From assembly GCF_009388985.1 (NCBI RefSeq), contig NZ_CP036422.1:3486501-3550500 (forward strand): a stretch of 64,000 bases of DNA. The letters run 5' to 3'. The position numbers and the translations under genes were made by a program. Of the stretch, positions 43,796-51,991 are shown in pieces (position 1 is the first letter of the stretch; the number at the start of each line of letters is the position of its first letter). Source of the stretch: Halioglobus maricola. GTDB lineage: Bacteria; Pseudomonadota; Gammaproteobacteria; Pseudomonadales; Halieaceae. The notes beneath the pieces are model-generated. The model did no database searches and was not told the origin of the DNA. It saw nothing but the letters and a program-made list of their open reading frames with translations.

Positions 43796-44806
43796 ATGCG
43801 CCTCTACCCCGAGAAACTCGCCGGCCATCTCAAGCAACAACTTCTTCCTGTTTATCTGATCAGCGGCGACGAGACCTTACTGGTGCAGGAGTGCTGTGAC
43901 ATGGTGCGCAGGGCCGCACGCGACGCCGGTTGCGCCGACCGCGAGATCATCGACGTCGTGCCGCGCTTCAACTGGGATGAGATTCTGCACAGCGCTTCCA
44001 GCATGTCCCTCTTTGCTGAACGCAAACTGGTGGAGATCCGCTTGCCCAGCGGCAAGCCCGGCGCCGACGGCAGCAAGGCCCTGTGTGAATACCTGGAAAT
44101 GGCCGCAGACAGCGAGGATATTCTGCTCATTGTCTCCGGCAAGATCGACAAGCAATCGACTAATAGCAAGTGGTACAAAGCCCTCGACAAGGCCGGTGCC
44201 ACGCTGCAGATCTGGCCGGTAGAGGCCCGCGACCTGCCACGCTGGCTGCAACAACGCTTCAGCGGTGCCGGCATGACCATCGACAACGACGCCCTGCAGC
44301 TCCTCTGTGACCGGGTCGAAGGCAACCTGCTGGCCGCCGTACAGGAAGTGGAAAAACTCAAGCTTCTGGCCGCCGACGGCCACATCAGCGCTGAGACCAT
44401 CACCGCGTCAGTGTCCAACAACGCCCGCTACAACTTGTTTGACATGACCGACCACGCGCTCAGGGGCAACGCCAGTGACAGCCTCAAAATGCTCCACGGC
44501 CTGCGCAGTGAAGGCACTGAGCCCGCCGTGGCCCTATGGGCCTTGCTGCGGGAAATACGCACCCTGTATCAAGCTCGCCAGCAGGTGGACGCAGGACAGT
44601 CGCCGCAGCAGGTACTGAGCGGGCTGCGCGTGTGGAAGAACCGCATGTCGCTCATGCAGGGGGCACTATCTCGCCACAGCAGTGTCTCCCTCACCTCGCT
44701 GCTGGAGCAGGCCTCCACTGTCGACGGTTCGATCAAGGGTTTTGCCAGCGGCAAACCCTGGGACAATCTGGAAAACCTCGTCCTGCGGCTGGCCATTAAG
44801 CCCTGA
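43796..44806 (+). CDS. holA: DNA polymerase III delta subunit
   Basis: Clamp-loader subunit that opens the beta clamp. 336 residues; PVYLISGDETLLVQE matches the delta N-terminus. Normally followed by nadD, which is absent here; the imuA region comes next. Confidence 0.94.
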   Translation: MRLYPEKLAGHLKQQLLPVYLISGDETLLVQECCDMVRRAARDAGCADREIIDVVPRFNWDEILHSASSMSLFAERKLVEIRLPSGKPGADGSKALCEYLEMAADSEDILLIVSGKIDKQSTNSKWYKALDKAGATLQIWPVEARDLPRWLQQRFSGAGMTIDNDALQLLCDRVEGNLLAAVQEVEKLKLLAADGHISAETITASVSNNARYNLFDMTDHALRGNASDSLKMLHGLRSEGTEPAVALWALLREIRTLYQARQQVDAGQSPQQVLSGLRVWKNRMSLMQGALSRHSSVSLTSLLEQASTVDGSIKGFASGKPWDNLENLVLRLAIKP

Positions 44807-44814
44807 GACCCACC

Positions 44815-44838
44815 TGTCGTTTTTTACGACACACTCTC
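44815..44838 (+). terminator. Possible weak terminator after holA
   Basis: TGTCGT-TTTTT-ACGACA hairpin followed by CTCTTTTTG. AT-rich stem, so low trust. Confidence 0.3.
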
Positions 44839-44894
44839 TTTTTGCCAACTAATTCCCCTGCCCAGGGCCTTGCATTCTGCCTGCAGCACAACTA

Positions 44895-44910
44895 CTGTGA
44901 ATACATACAG
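44895..44910 (+). promoter_or_regulatory. LexA box upstream of imuA
   Basis: CTGT-GAATACAT-ACAG, a perfect match to the gammaproteobacterial SOS box CTGT-N8-ACAG, about 60 bases before imuA. Confidence 0.88.
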
Positions 44911-44925
44911 TGTATAAACATACAG
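44910..44925 (+). promoter_or_regulatory. Second, imperfect LexA box upstream of imuA
   Basis: GTGT-ATAAACAT-ACAG shares its first base with the end of the perfect box; one mismatch in the left half. It covers a TATAAA -10-like hexamer at 44913-44918. Confidence 0.6.
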
Positions 44926-44971
44926 TAGATTAGCGAATACAGCAGACAGCAAAGAGAAAGAGAGGCCCAAT

Positions 44972-45691
44972 ATGAACCAGGCACTGCAGCAAGTTATCAA
45001 TCGCAACGACACCTGGCGCGGCAATTATGCCGCCCTTTCCGCCAATGGCGACCGCCATCTGGACGTAGAAGCCCTGAGCACCGGCTACAACACCCTGAAT
45101 AGCGAATTGCGTGGCGGCGGCTGGCCTCTGGGCAACACCGTGGAAGTCCTGAGTGACGGCTGCGGTCTGGGCTCCATGGGCCTGTTCCTGCCGGCGATGG
45201 AAAAACTCAGTGCCGAGGGCCGCTGGCAGGTATTCATCGCCCCTCCGTTCACTCCTTACGCTCCCCTGCTCAAGGCCCGCGGCATCGACACCGACCAGAT
45301 CTTGCTGGTACATCCAAAGAGCCGCGAAGACCTGCTCTGGGCAACCGAGCAGGCTCTGCGAAGCAGTACCAGCAGCGCCGTATTCAGCTGGCTGGGGGCT
45401 CACGAGTATAGCTACGGTGAGCTGCGCAAGTTGCAACTGGCAGCCGCCGACAGCGACAGCATGGCAGTATTGTTCCGCCCCCACAGTGCAGCGCGTAACC
45501 ACGCCCCCGCCGGCCTGCGCCTGCAGATGCGTGAGTACCGCAAGGTGCACATCCTCAAACAGCGCGGCGGCAATCAGTATATTGATGTGGCCCTGCCTCC
45601 GGCGGAAGATATTCCTGAGCAACCCCAGTTGTGGGAAGTGCCCGTGTGGCAGGACAGCCCGCAACAACAGCCGGCCTTCTCCTTCGCCTGA
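44972..45691 (+). CDS. imuA: SOS mutasome protein ImuA (SulA/RecA-like)
   Basis: Accessory factor of translesion synthesis with ImuB and DnaE2. 239 residues of the RecA/SulA-like fold; LRGGGWPLGNTVEVL aligns with the ImuA start. The Walker A region is degenerate (SDGCGLGSMG), as in the family. Strong LexA control is predicted. Unlike most imuA-imuB-dnaE2 operons, two unrelated genes separate it from imuB. Confidence 0.85.
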   Translation: MNQALQQVINRNDTWRGNYAALSANGDRHLDVEALSTGYNTLNSELRGGGWPLGNTVEVLSDGCGLGSMGLFLPAMEKLSAEGRWQVFIAPPFTPYAPLLKARGIDTDQILLVHPKSREDLLWATEQALRSSTSSAVFSWLGAHEYSYGELRKLQLAAADSDSMAVLFRPHSAARNHAPAGLRLQMREYRKVHILKQRGGNQYIDVALPPAEDIPEQPQLWEVPVWQDSPQQQPAFSFA

Positions 45692-45748
45692 ACCTGATTT
45701 CACTCTGCTACAATCCTGCTCAACCAACCCATAGCAGGAGTAAACACC

Positions 45749-46186
45749 GTGCAGGATTTCCCCCACCACTACCAGGTCAGCGCTGCGGCAGAAGCAGACG
45801 GTAATATCGCCATCGACAGCGGCAATATGCCGCAACTGGTATCCGCTCCGCCGGCTGAATTTGGCGGACCCGGTGACCAGTGGTCGCCAGAGCACCTGCT
45901 GGTGGCCTCGGTAGCGGACTGTTTCATCCTCACCTTCCGCGCCATCGCCCGCGCTTCAAAGCTGGAATGGAACACGCTGGAAGCCAACGCCGATGGTGTT
46001 CTGGACCGGGTCGAGCGGATCACCAAGTTCACCGCCATTAACATAAACGCGACCCTCACCGTCCCCGCCGGGACCGATGAAGCCAAAGCCCTCAGGCTGC
46101 TGCAGAAAGCCGAGGACGCCTGTCTGATCACCAATTCAATGAGCGCTGAAACCCACCTGGAAGCTGCTATAATCGCCGCCCCCTGA
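45749..46186 (+). CDS. OsmC-family peroxide-handling protein
   Basis: 145 residues; OsmC/Ohr fold with the motif WSPEHLLVASVADCF holding one catalytic Cys (near 58) and a second Cys near 128 (EDACLITNS). The family reduces organic hydroperoxides. GTG start with AGGAG. Lies between imuA and imuB. Confidence 0.85.
   Translation: MQDFPHHYQVSAAAEADGNIAIDSGNMPQLVSAPPAEFGGPGDQWSPEHLLVASVADCFILTFRAIARASKLEWNTLEANADGVLDRVERITKFTAININATLTVPAGTDEAKALRLLQKAEDACLITNSMSAETHLEAAIIAAP
46165..46173 (+). promoter_or_regulatory. Extended -10 promoter before DUF2788
   Basis: TGC-TATAAT, an extended -10 element inside the 3' end of the OsmC gene, 35 bases before the next start. Confidence 0.45.
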
Positions 46187-46207
46187 ACGTCGCCCCAGGA
46201 GTAGGTT

Positions 46208-46420
46208 GTGGACGAGTGGCTGACAGAATACGGCGTCACCCTTGGGGTCGGCGCCCTTATCCTGTTTATGATTTTCATCGTGTGGGACCTGGCCAAGCGC
46301 AGCAACGCCGGTAGGTTTGGCACGATCATCCTCTATATTGGCCTGGCCATGGGTATCTTTGGCTTTGTGATCAAGTTTGTTATCACCTACCTCCTGGAAA
46401 ACGCCGGAGCCGCAGGCTAG
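46208..46420 (+). CDS. DUF2788 small membrane protein
   Basis: 70 residues with two hydrophobic segments (VGALILFMIFIVWDLAK and TIILYIGLAMGIFGFVIKF). GTG start with AGGAG. DUF2788 proteins are conserved in gammaproteobacteria with unknown function. Confidence 0.8.
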   Translation: MDEWLTEYGVTLGVGALILFMIFIVWDLAKRSNAGRFGTIILYIGLAMGIFGFVIKFVITYLLENAGAAG

Positions 46421-46490
46421 GCACTCACCTGCTCGCCTGGGCGACAGGTACCTGCACCTGACGTGGACAAAATCCACCTCCTGATAAATA

Positions 46491-46506
46491 CTGTATATAT
46501 GTACAG
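46491..46506 (+). promoter_or_regulatory. LexA box upstream of imuB
   Basis: CTGT-ATATATGT-ACAG, a perfect SOS box 16 bases before the imuB start. A TGGACA -35-like hexamer lies at about 46464-46469. Confidence 0.9.
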
Positions 46507-46521
46507 CACTTATCGAATTCA

Positions 46522-47940
46522 ATGACCCTGTGGCTATGCCTGCGCTTCCACCTGCTACCCCTCAAGTGCCTCGAACGCACCGAGGAGCGAGCCGTCGTGG
46601 TGCTGGAAAAGCAACGCGTACTGCGGGTCAACGACTGCGCTGCAGCGGCCGGCGTCCGCGAGGGCATGAAGCCCGCCACTGTACGCGCCCTGCTCGGCGA
46701 GGAGCCACTGCAGTTACTGGAACGCGACACTGCTGCGGAAGAGCGCTGCCTGCAACAGTTGTGCTGCTGGGCTTACAGTATTTCACCCAGCCTGCACAGT
46801 TGGCAAAGCGACTGCCTGCAACTGGAAATCGGTAGCTGCCTCGCCCTGTACCGTGGCCTGCCCCCCTTGCTGGACGAGGTCCGCAGCGGCCTGGCAGCTC
46901 GCGGCTTCAACGCCTGCTTCGCTCTGGGCCCCACCCCCAAGGCAGCCTGGCTTTTATCCTTCGCGGAAGACGAACAGGCACTGGCCATCGAGCAACCCCT
47001 GGAGCTGCGCCTGGCCGCCCTGCCCCTCACGCTGCTGCAGGCGCACACCGGCCCGGTGGACTCTCTGCGCCGGGCAGGCCTGCACACCCTCGGCGACATT
47101 CTGGCCTTGCCCCAGGCCGCCATAGGCCGGCGCTGCGGCAAAACATTCATCCACTTCCTGCGACAAGTATTGGGCCAACAGGAGGACATCCATCCGGATT
47201 ACCAGCCCCCCTCGAACTTCAGTGACGAGTACTGGTTTGGCTACGAGGTGAAAGCCAACGATGAATTGCAGCCCGCCATCCAGTTGTTACTGCAATCCCT
47301 GTGCAAATTCCTGCGCAACACCCAGTTGCAGACGGCGGAGATTGTCTGGCAGCTGATCGGTATCGATCACTCCCTGCGCAAAATGCGGGTGCGCAGCACC
47401 AGTAGCCACAGCGATTGGCAGAGCTGGTTCAGTCTCACCCGCATCCACCTGGACCGGCTCGAATTGGCAACCGGGGTTGAAGGCATCGCCCTTGAGTGTG
47501 TTGAGCTGCGCGGAGGCCAGTTGGAGAACATCGACCTGTTCAACCCACGCAAGCAAAAGGAACCCCTGGCCAGCCTGCTGGATCGGCTGCGCAGCCGGCT
47601 GGGCCTGCAAGCGGTGGAACAGGTAGGCTGCCGCGACGAGCACCTTCCAGAGCACGCCCTGCATACTTGCAGTGAACGGCCTGCCGGAGGCAGTGCGAAC
47701 AGCTTGCAACGCCCGTTCTGGCTGATGGCGCAGCCACAACAGCTATCATGCCGCCGCAATCATCTGCATTGGCAAGGGGAGTTGGACCTTGTCTACGGCC
47801 CCGAACGCATTGAAGACAACTGGTGGCAGCAACCGGTGAGCCGCGATTATTACATTGCCCGGGGCGACCAGGGCCAGCACTACTGGGTGTTTCGCGATCG
47901 GCTGGAACAGGCCTGGTATATGCACGGCATTTTCGCCTGA
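46522..47940 (+). CDS. imuB: SOS mutasome protein ImuB (catalytically dead Y-family polymerase)
   Basis: Hub that links DnaE2 to the beta clamp in induced mutagenesis. 472 residues of Y-family fold. The start reads LWLCLRFHLLPL where active polymerases have a catalytic Asp (LHIDMDAFF-type), so the metal-binding acids are missing, as is usual for ImuB. Helix-hairpin-helix LRRAGLHTLGDILALP. No dnaE2 follows; uspE is next. ATG at 46522 is 16 bases after the LexA box, implying a short or unusual leader. Confidence 0.88.
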   Translation: MTLWLCLRFHLLPLKCLERTEERAVVVLEKQRVLRVNDCAAAAGVREGMKPATVRALLGEEPLQLLERDTAAEERCLQQLCCWAYSISPSLHSWQSDCLQLEIGSCLALYRGLPPLLDEVRSGLAARGFNACFALGPTPKAAWLLSFAEDEQALAIEQPLELRLAALPLTLLQAHTGPVDSLRRAGLHTLGDILALPQAAIGRRCGKTFIHFLRQVLGQQEDIHPDYQPPSNFSDEYWFGYEVKANDELQPAIQLLLQSLCKFLRNTQLQTAEIVWQLIGIDHSLRKMRVRSTSSHSDWQSWFSLTRIHLDRLELATGVEGIALECVELRGGQLENIDLFNPRKQKEPLASLLDRLRSRLGLQAVEQVGCRDEHLPEHALHTCSERPAGGSANSLQRPFWLMAQPQQLSCRRNHLHWQGELDLVYGPERIEDNWWQQPVSRDYYIARGDQGQHYWVFRDRLEQAWYMHGIFA

Positions 47941-48028
47941 GCGGCCCAAGCCACGACAAATTTAGAGTGCCAATTCTAATAGTTTGCGAGAAAATGGCCC
48001 CATATCAGTGCAAAAGAGCAGCAGCACA

Positions 48029-48841
48029 ATGGAATTGAACAGGTTTCTTGTCGTATACGACCCCACCAGGGAAGAGCAACCGGCTCTGGTGCGCGCTGCG
48101 GCGATCGCCGGTGAGATCGGTGCCAGCCTGCACTTGTTTGCCTGTATCCACGGCAACATCGCGGGGGCCGACCGCGAGTCCGAAGAAGTGAAGCGCCAAC
48201 TGGCCGAGCAACAGGCTGTACTCGAGCAAAGCATGGCCCCCATCGCTGCTGCCGGTATAGACACGAGTTGTGAAGTTGAATGGGACAAGGACTGGCATCA
48301 CGCCGCTGTGCGTGCGGCCTCCCGCAATCGCGCCGACATGGTGTTCAAATCATCCTTTAAACACTCCACCAGCCAGCGCATGCTGACTTCGACTTCAGAC
48401 TGGACCCTGATTCGCGAATGCCTTTGCCCGGTCCTCTTGATCAAGGATATCGACCGCCCCCCGGTGCCGCGCATTCTTGCGGGCATTGATATCAGCGCCC
48501 GCACCGAGAACTACGAAAAGCTCAACGAACATATCCTCGAATTCAGCCGCCAGTTGCTGGAGAGCGAGATGGCCGAAGTACACGTGGTTAACGCTTTCCC
48601 GGATTTTCGAGTAAAACCCGATCGTCAAAAATTGATGGAAGTGGCCGGTGTCGACAGCGAGCACGTGCACATCAAACTTGGAGAGCCGGACAAGGTTATC
48701 GTGGATGTAGCGAAAAAACTGGATGCCAGCTTGGTGATCGTGGGGAACTCCCACCGCTCCGGCATCGCTGCGTTGATGCATGGCAACACCGCCGAGAAGA
48801 TCCTCGACAAGCTGGATTGCAACGTACTGGCGATGCCCTAA
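48029..48841 (+). CDS. uspE: Tandem universal stress protein, UspE-like
   Basis: 270 residues with two Usp domains (about 1-145 and 150-270). The second has the nucleotide-binding end G-x2-G-x9-G-S/T (GNSHRSGIAALMHGNTAEKIL). Tandem arrangement fits UspE. The ATG at 48029 (MELNRFLVVYD) fits the domain start better than an upstream in-frame start at 47984. Confidence 0.85.
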   Translation: MELNRFLVVYDPTREEQPALVRAAAIAGEIGASLHLFACIHGNIAGADRESEEVKRQLAEQQAVLEQSMAPIAAAGIDTSCEVEWDKDWHHAAVRAASRNRADMVFKSSFKHSTSQRMLTSTSDWTLIRECLCPVLLIKDIDRPPVPRILAGIDISARTENYEKLNEHILEFSRQLLESEMAEVHVVNAFPDFRVKPDRQKLMEVAGVDSEHVHIKLGEPDKVIVDVAKKLDASLVIVGNSHRSGIAALMHGNTAEKILDKLDCNVLAMP

Positions 48842-48866
48842 AGGGTCGGCCTGGCTCGCCAGACAC

Positions 48867-49205
48867 TCACGCTTTTTTCACAAACTGCGATTTGAGTTTC
48901 ATCGGGCCAATACCATCGATCTTGCAGTCGATATCGTGATCGCCTTCCACCAAGCGAATGTTTTTCACCTTGGTGCCCACTTTCACGACCAGGGATGAAC
49001 CCTTCACCTTGAGATCCTTGATGACGGTCACTGTATCGCCGTCGATCAGTGGATTGCCATTAGCGTCCTTGATCGCAGGCTCTTCACTCTCCTCTGCCTG
49101 TGCAGCCTGGGGCCACTCGTGGCCACACTCGGGGCAGACGTACTGATCCCTGTCTTCATAGGTGTAACCAGATCCGCACTCCGGACAGGGCGGTAAATCA
49201 CTCAT
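48867..49205 (-). CDS. yjdM: PhnA/YjdM zinc-ribbon protein
   Basis: 112 residues. N-terminal zinc ribbon CPECG...CPECGHEW and a C-terminal PhnA domain ([19 protein letters not shown]). Cytoplasmic; physiological role unknown. Converges with uspE. Confidence 0.9.
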   Translation of the reverse strand: MSDLPPCPECGSGYTYEDRDQYVCPECGHEWPQAAQAEESEEPAIKDANGNPLIDGDTVTVIKDLKVKGSSLVVKVGTKVKNIRLVEGDHDIDCKIDGIGPMKLKSQFVKKA

Positions 49206-49217
49206 TGGCTTACTCCG

Positions 49218-49649
49218 TTATTCTGCTGGCGGCTTGTCGGGAATCAATCGTTTGCCCAGGCTGACCACTTCATCTTCGCCGTAACCCATGGCCCGATAGA
49301 ACGCCAAAACCACTTCATTACTGCGCCGGACCTGTAGGTTCAGTTTGGGGCAGCCACGTTCCAGCAGTAGCCCCTCGATTCGACGCATCAGCACGACACC
49401 GAAACCCTTCCGCCGATGCTCATTGCTGACGGCAAGGTAATTCACCCAGCCGCGATGGCCCTCGTAACCGCCCATGACGGAAGCGATAATCTCACCGTCT
49501 ACCTCGCCCACCAGAAACAGCTCACGGCCGACCTCAAGCTTGCGCGCGATATCCCGATGCGGATTATTCTGGGGCGCGAGCAAACCACAATCGCGCCAAA
49601 GGTCGATCACGGCGGATTCGTCCGCTTCACTAAATTGCCTGATATTCAT
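49218..49649 (-). CDS. ypeA: GNAT acetyltransferase, YpeA-like
   Basis: 143 residues. The acetyl-CoA site shows as RRKGFGVVLMRRIE; GGYEGHRG and RGCPKLNLQV are close to E. coli YpeA. The ATG at 49649 overlaps the upstream stop (ATGA), showing coupling to the DUF2007 gene. Substrate unknown. Confidence 0.85.
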   Translation of the reverse strand: MNIRQFSEADESAVIDLWRDCGLLAPQNNPHRDIARKLEVGRELFLVGEVDGEIIASVMGGYEGHRGWVNYLAVSNEHRRKGFGVVLMRRIEGLLLERGCPKLNLQVRRSNEVVLAFYRAMGYGEDEVVSLGKRLIPDKPPAE

Positions 49650-49966
49650 GTCAGTAGTATACCGCCTGGGTCTGACTGACACTGCCAGCAGAACTCGAAA
49701 GCCTGATCATTTTCCTCGCCGCAGCGTTTACAGCGCCACGGAGCGGCGCCTGCGGGACTCAACGCCTGCTGAACGATCTGCTCGGCCCTTGGGAAATCCC
49801 GTTCTTTCACCACCCAGAGCTCAGGCCAGGTATCGAAAACCGGTATCTCACCCACGGCACTTGAGACATGCTCATTGCGCAGGACCACTTCAATACCCTG
49901 GGCCTCCAGCAAGTTGCGGATATTGCCCACGTAGAACCGATTTTCACTGGTGTAGACTTTTTTCAT
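49646..49966 (-). CDS. DUF2007 protein with zinc ribbon
   Basis: 106 residues. N-terminal DUF2007 (MKKVYTSENRFYVGNIRNLLEAQGI split at its core) and a C-terminal C4 ribbon (CKRCGEEND...CWQC). A possible signal-transducing PII-like fold is proposed for the family; no firm function. Overlaps its neighbours on both sides. Confidence 0.78.
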   Translation of the reverse strand: MKKVYTSENRFYVGNIRNLLEAQGIEVVLRNEHVSSAVGEIPVFDTWPELWVVKERDFPRAEQIVQQALSPAGAAPWRCKRCGEENDQAFEFCWQCQSDPGGILLT

Positions 49967-50243
49967 ACCTGCGGGTCACCTTCACAACTTCCACCGAATA
50001 GGCACTGTACCAACGCTCCGCACCAAGCTGCTGCGCCTGCTTGTGTGCAGGGTCCCGCCTCCAGGCGAGGATATCTTCTTCACTGTTCCAATAGGAGATA
50101 GCCACCTCGCTATCGCCCTCAGTCCAGGCCGCGAATTCAACACAGCCAAACTCCGCCATAGCACGCTGGCGCATCGCTTCAGCTGTTGCCGCGTATTCCT
50201 CATCCAGCTGCTTAATCCTTGCGCGAAAAATGACGGCAAACAC
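49944..50243 (-). CDS. Antibiotic biosynthesis monooxygenase (ABM)-fold protein
   Basis: 99 residues of a dimeric alpha/beta-barrel type. FAAWTEGDSEVAISYWNSEEDILAW is the usual ABM core (split here). GTG start, 2 bases after the cupin gene. Likely a small-molecule oxygenase or a binding protein; substrate unknown. Confidence 0.72.
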   Translation of the reverse strand: MFAVIFRARIKQLDEEYAATAEAMRQRAMAEFGCVEFAAWTEGDSEVAISYWNSEEDILAWRRDPAHKQAQQLGAERWYSAYSVEVVKVTRRYEKSLHQ

Positions 50244-50245
50244 GG

Positions 50246-50731
50246 TTACTCACCCTCGTAGTAGTCAACCTGGCTGCTCTCGTGGGCAATAAAGGCCTTC
50301 CAGCTGCCATCGGGTTGTTGAGCGTAGGCAGCGTACTTGCCAGAATCAGGGTAATAGCACATGGCAGGGTCGGCATGTGTACTCATTGCCAGGTAGCGCA
50401 AAGGGGCACTGGAGTTGTTAATGATCTGATGCGCAGTTCCTTCGCCAGGGGGAGTGAACAGTACATCCCCGGGTCCGATACTGTGCTCGCCATCGCCATA
50501 GCGCATTAAGCCAGTGCCCTCTATCACGACAAAGAGCTCCTCCTCACCGTAGTGCAGATGGAACGGCCAACCTTTTTCGCCCGGGGCAAGCTCAACAATG
50601 CTGCACCCCATGCGCTCCATCCCGAGCAAGTCACCAAACCGCGCAGCGGAGGCCGAGAAGCCCTCGCCATTGCCGACCCGCCGCAACTCGATGTTGTTAA
50701 AGTTTGATCTGGGTAAGTCGCTCACTGTCAT
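50246..50731 (-). CDS. Cupin-domain protein
   Basis: 161 residues. The cupin motif 1 is FHLHYGEEELFVVIEG (metal ligands H-x-H-x4-E) and motif 2 has PGEGTAHQI (His). A one-domain cupin that could bind a metal or sugar; no specific function visible. Same-strand neighbour of the ABM and thioesterase genes. Confidence 0.82.
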   Translation of the reverse strand: MTVSDLPRSNFNNIELRRVGNGEGFSASAARFGDLLGMERMGCSIVELAPGEKGWPFHLHYGEEELFVVIEGTGLMRYGDGEHSIGPGDVLFTPPGEGTAHQIINNSSAPLRYLAMSTHADPAMCYYPDSGKYAAYAQQPDGSWKAFIAHESSQVDYYEGE

Positions 50732-50751
50732 TCTCCTGGCTTTGATCTCGC

Positions 50752-51189
50752 TCAGCTGGCATAACCCGCCGCATCGACAAGTTTCACTTTACTGCGCACA
50801 AAAATACCGTTGCCGCGGCCAATTTCCCGCTCCTCTGAATCATAGACCACTGCCTCGGCGATGAACTGACTGCGGTTGAAGTTAACCACCTTACCTACCG
50901 CCCGCATCCTGCCATCGGCCACAGGTCGGGTGATATAGGTAGTGAATGAGGTCGTAAGCACAAAGACCTCGGGCTCCAGCGAATTGGCGGCGAAAAAGGC
51001 CGCGTCATCAAGCATCTTGAAATAAACTGAACCATGCACGCCACCACCGGAGTGGTGATGCTGCGGACCAGCTTCGATTTCAATCACGGCCTCGCCTTCA
51101 ATCACGGTCATGATCGGCTTGTAAAACGAATTGATAGGTGCCGCTGCATACATGCATTCCAGTGCACGATAGTGCTCTGCGCTACTCAT
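50752..51189 (-). CDS. PaaI-type hotdog thioesterase
   Basis: 145 residues with GGGVHGSVYFKMLDDAAFFAANS, the hotdog-helix motif of PaaI/YbgC relatives. Probably hydrolyses an acyl-CoA. Overlaps the stop of the beta-lactamase gene by 8 bases, so translation is coupled. Confidence 0.82.
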   Translation of the reverse strand: MSSAEHYRALECMYAAAPINSFYKPIMTVIEGEAVIEIEAGPQHHHSGGGVHGSVYFKMLDDAAFFAANSLEPEVFVLTTSFTTYITRPVADGRMRAVGKVVNFNRSQFIAEAVVYDSEEREIGRGNGIFVRSKVKLVDAAGYAS

Positions 51190-51991
51190 TTGGATTGTCG
51201 CTCCCTATTTCTATTGCCAGATCGGCAGTGTGAGTGAGCAGTTCGAGCCCGCCCGGTGCACCGTGGCCAGGCAGGACTGTCACAGCTTCGTGAAATTTCT
51301 CCTGCACCCGTAGGGCGGACCCGGCCCAGGCAGCAATGTCTGCATCCGCTGTATTGCCCATACTCCGGGCATCTGCAGCGCGAACGAGGCAACCCCCGAC
51401 AAGAATCTTTTCCCGCGGCAACCACACAACAATGTTGTCTGCGGTGTGCCCACCTCCCGGATACCAGGCGTAGATCTCATCTTGCAGCAACCACACACCC
51501 TCACCGTCGAAAGTGTGAGCGGCAGTGGCACTACCCCCTGCCTGCAAAAATTCATTGGTCATCGCGAAGGCCCAGGTGGGAATATCGCGTTCGTTCAGCG
51601 TGGCAATACCGGAGGCACGATCCTCGTGATAATGCGTGGAGATACTCGCTTGCAGTTCCCAGCCCTGGGCCTCGACCCAGCGCAGCAGCTCGCCTGTGTC
51701 AGGAACGAGCCAGGGCGTGTCGATAAGATATGCCTGCTGATCGCGAACCACGACCAGGCCATTGGACGGATAGAAACCGATATTCGGCAGTGCCGCATAG
51801 GATGTATGGAGATACACACCCGACGCGAGTTTGCGAATCTCCATCTCCCCATCATCTGGCCCTGCTTCGGTTGCGATTGCCATACAAAGCAAAAAAAGGC
51901 CGACCAGACCGCGTCTTACATCAGCGCCTGCGTTGCTGCGATTCCAGCCTTGCACTCGGCTATTGCTTTGCACCCGGCTATATCTTCGCAA
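51182..51991 (-). CDS. Subclass B1 metallo-beta-lactamase, VIM/IMP-like
   Basis: 269 residues as drawn, exported to the periplasm. Zinc-1 ligands H120, H122 (STHYHED), H182 (GGGHTADN); zinc-2 ligands D124, C201 (VGGCLV), H243 (PGHGAPGG). This H-x-H-x-D...H...C...H set and the LID-T-W loop are the B1 pattern, and GNTADADIAAW and PGGLELLTHT are close to VIM. Where most B1 enzymes have Lys or Tyr at standard position 224, this one has Arg. The start is uncertain: the TTG at 51991 overlaps the MOSC gene, and the mature chain begins near residue 44 (after TEAG). Embedded in a compact operon without IS elements. Confidence 0.85.
   Translation of the reverse strand: MRRYSRVQSNSRVQGWNRSNAGADVRRGLVGLFLLCMAIATEAGPDDGEMEIRKLASGVYLHTSYAALPNIGFYPSNGLVVVRDQQAYLIDTPWLVPDTGELLRWVEAQGWELQASISTHYHEDRASGIATLNERDIPTWAFAMTNEFLQAGGSATAAHTFDGEGVWLLQDEIYAWYPGGGHTADNIVVWLPREKILVGGCLVRAADARSMGNTADADIAAWAGSALRVQEKFHEAVTVLPGHGAPGGLELLTHTADLAIEIGSDNPNE

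Noticed and set aside
48842..48880. CTGG-CTCG-CCAG plus T-run as terminator for uspE
   Set aside because: The four-base stem is 12 bases from the T-run and overlaps the end of the opposite gene; too weak to list.
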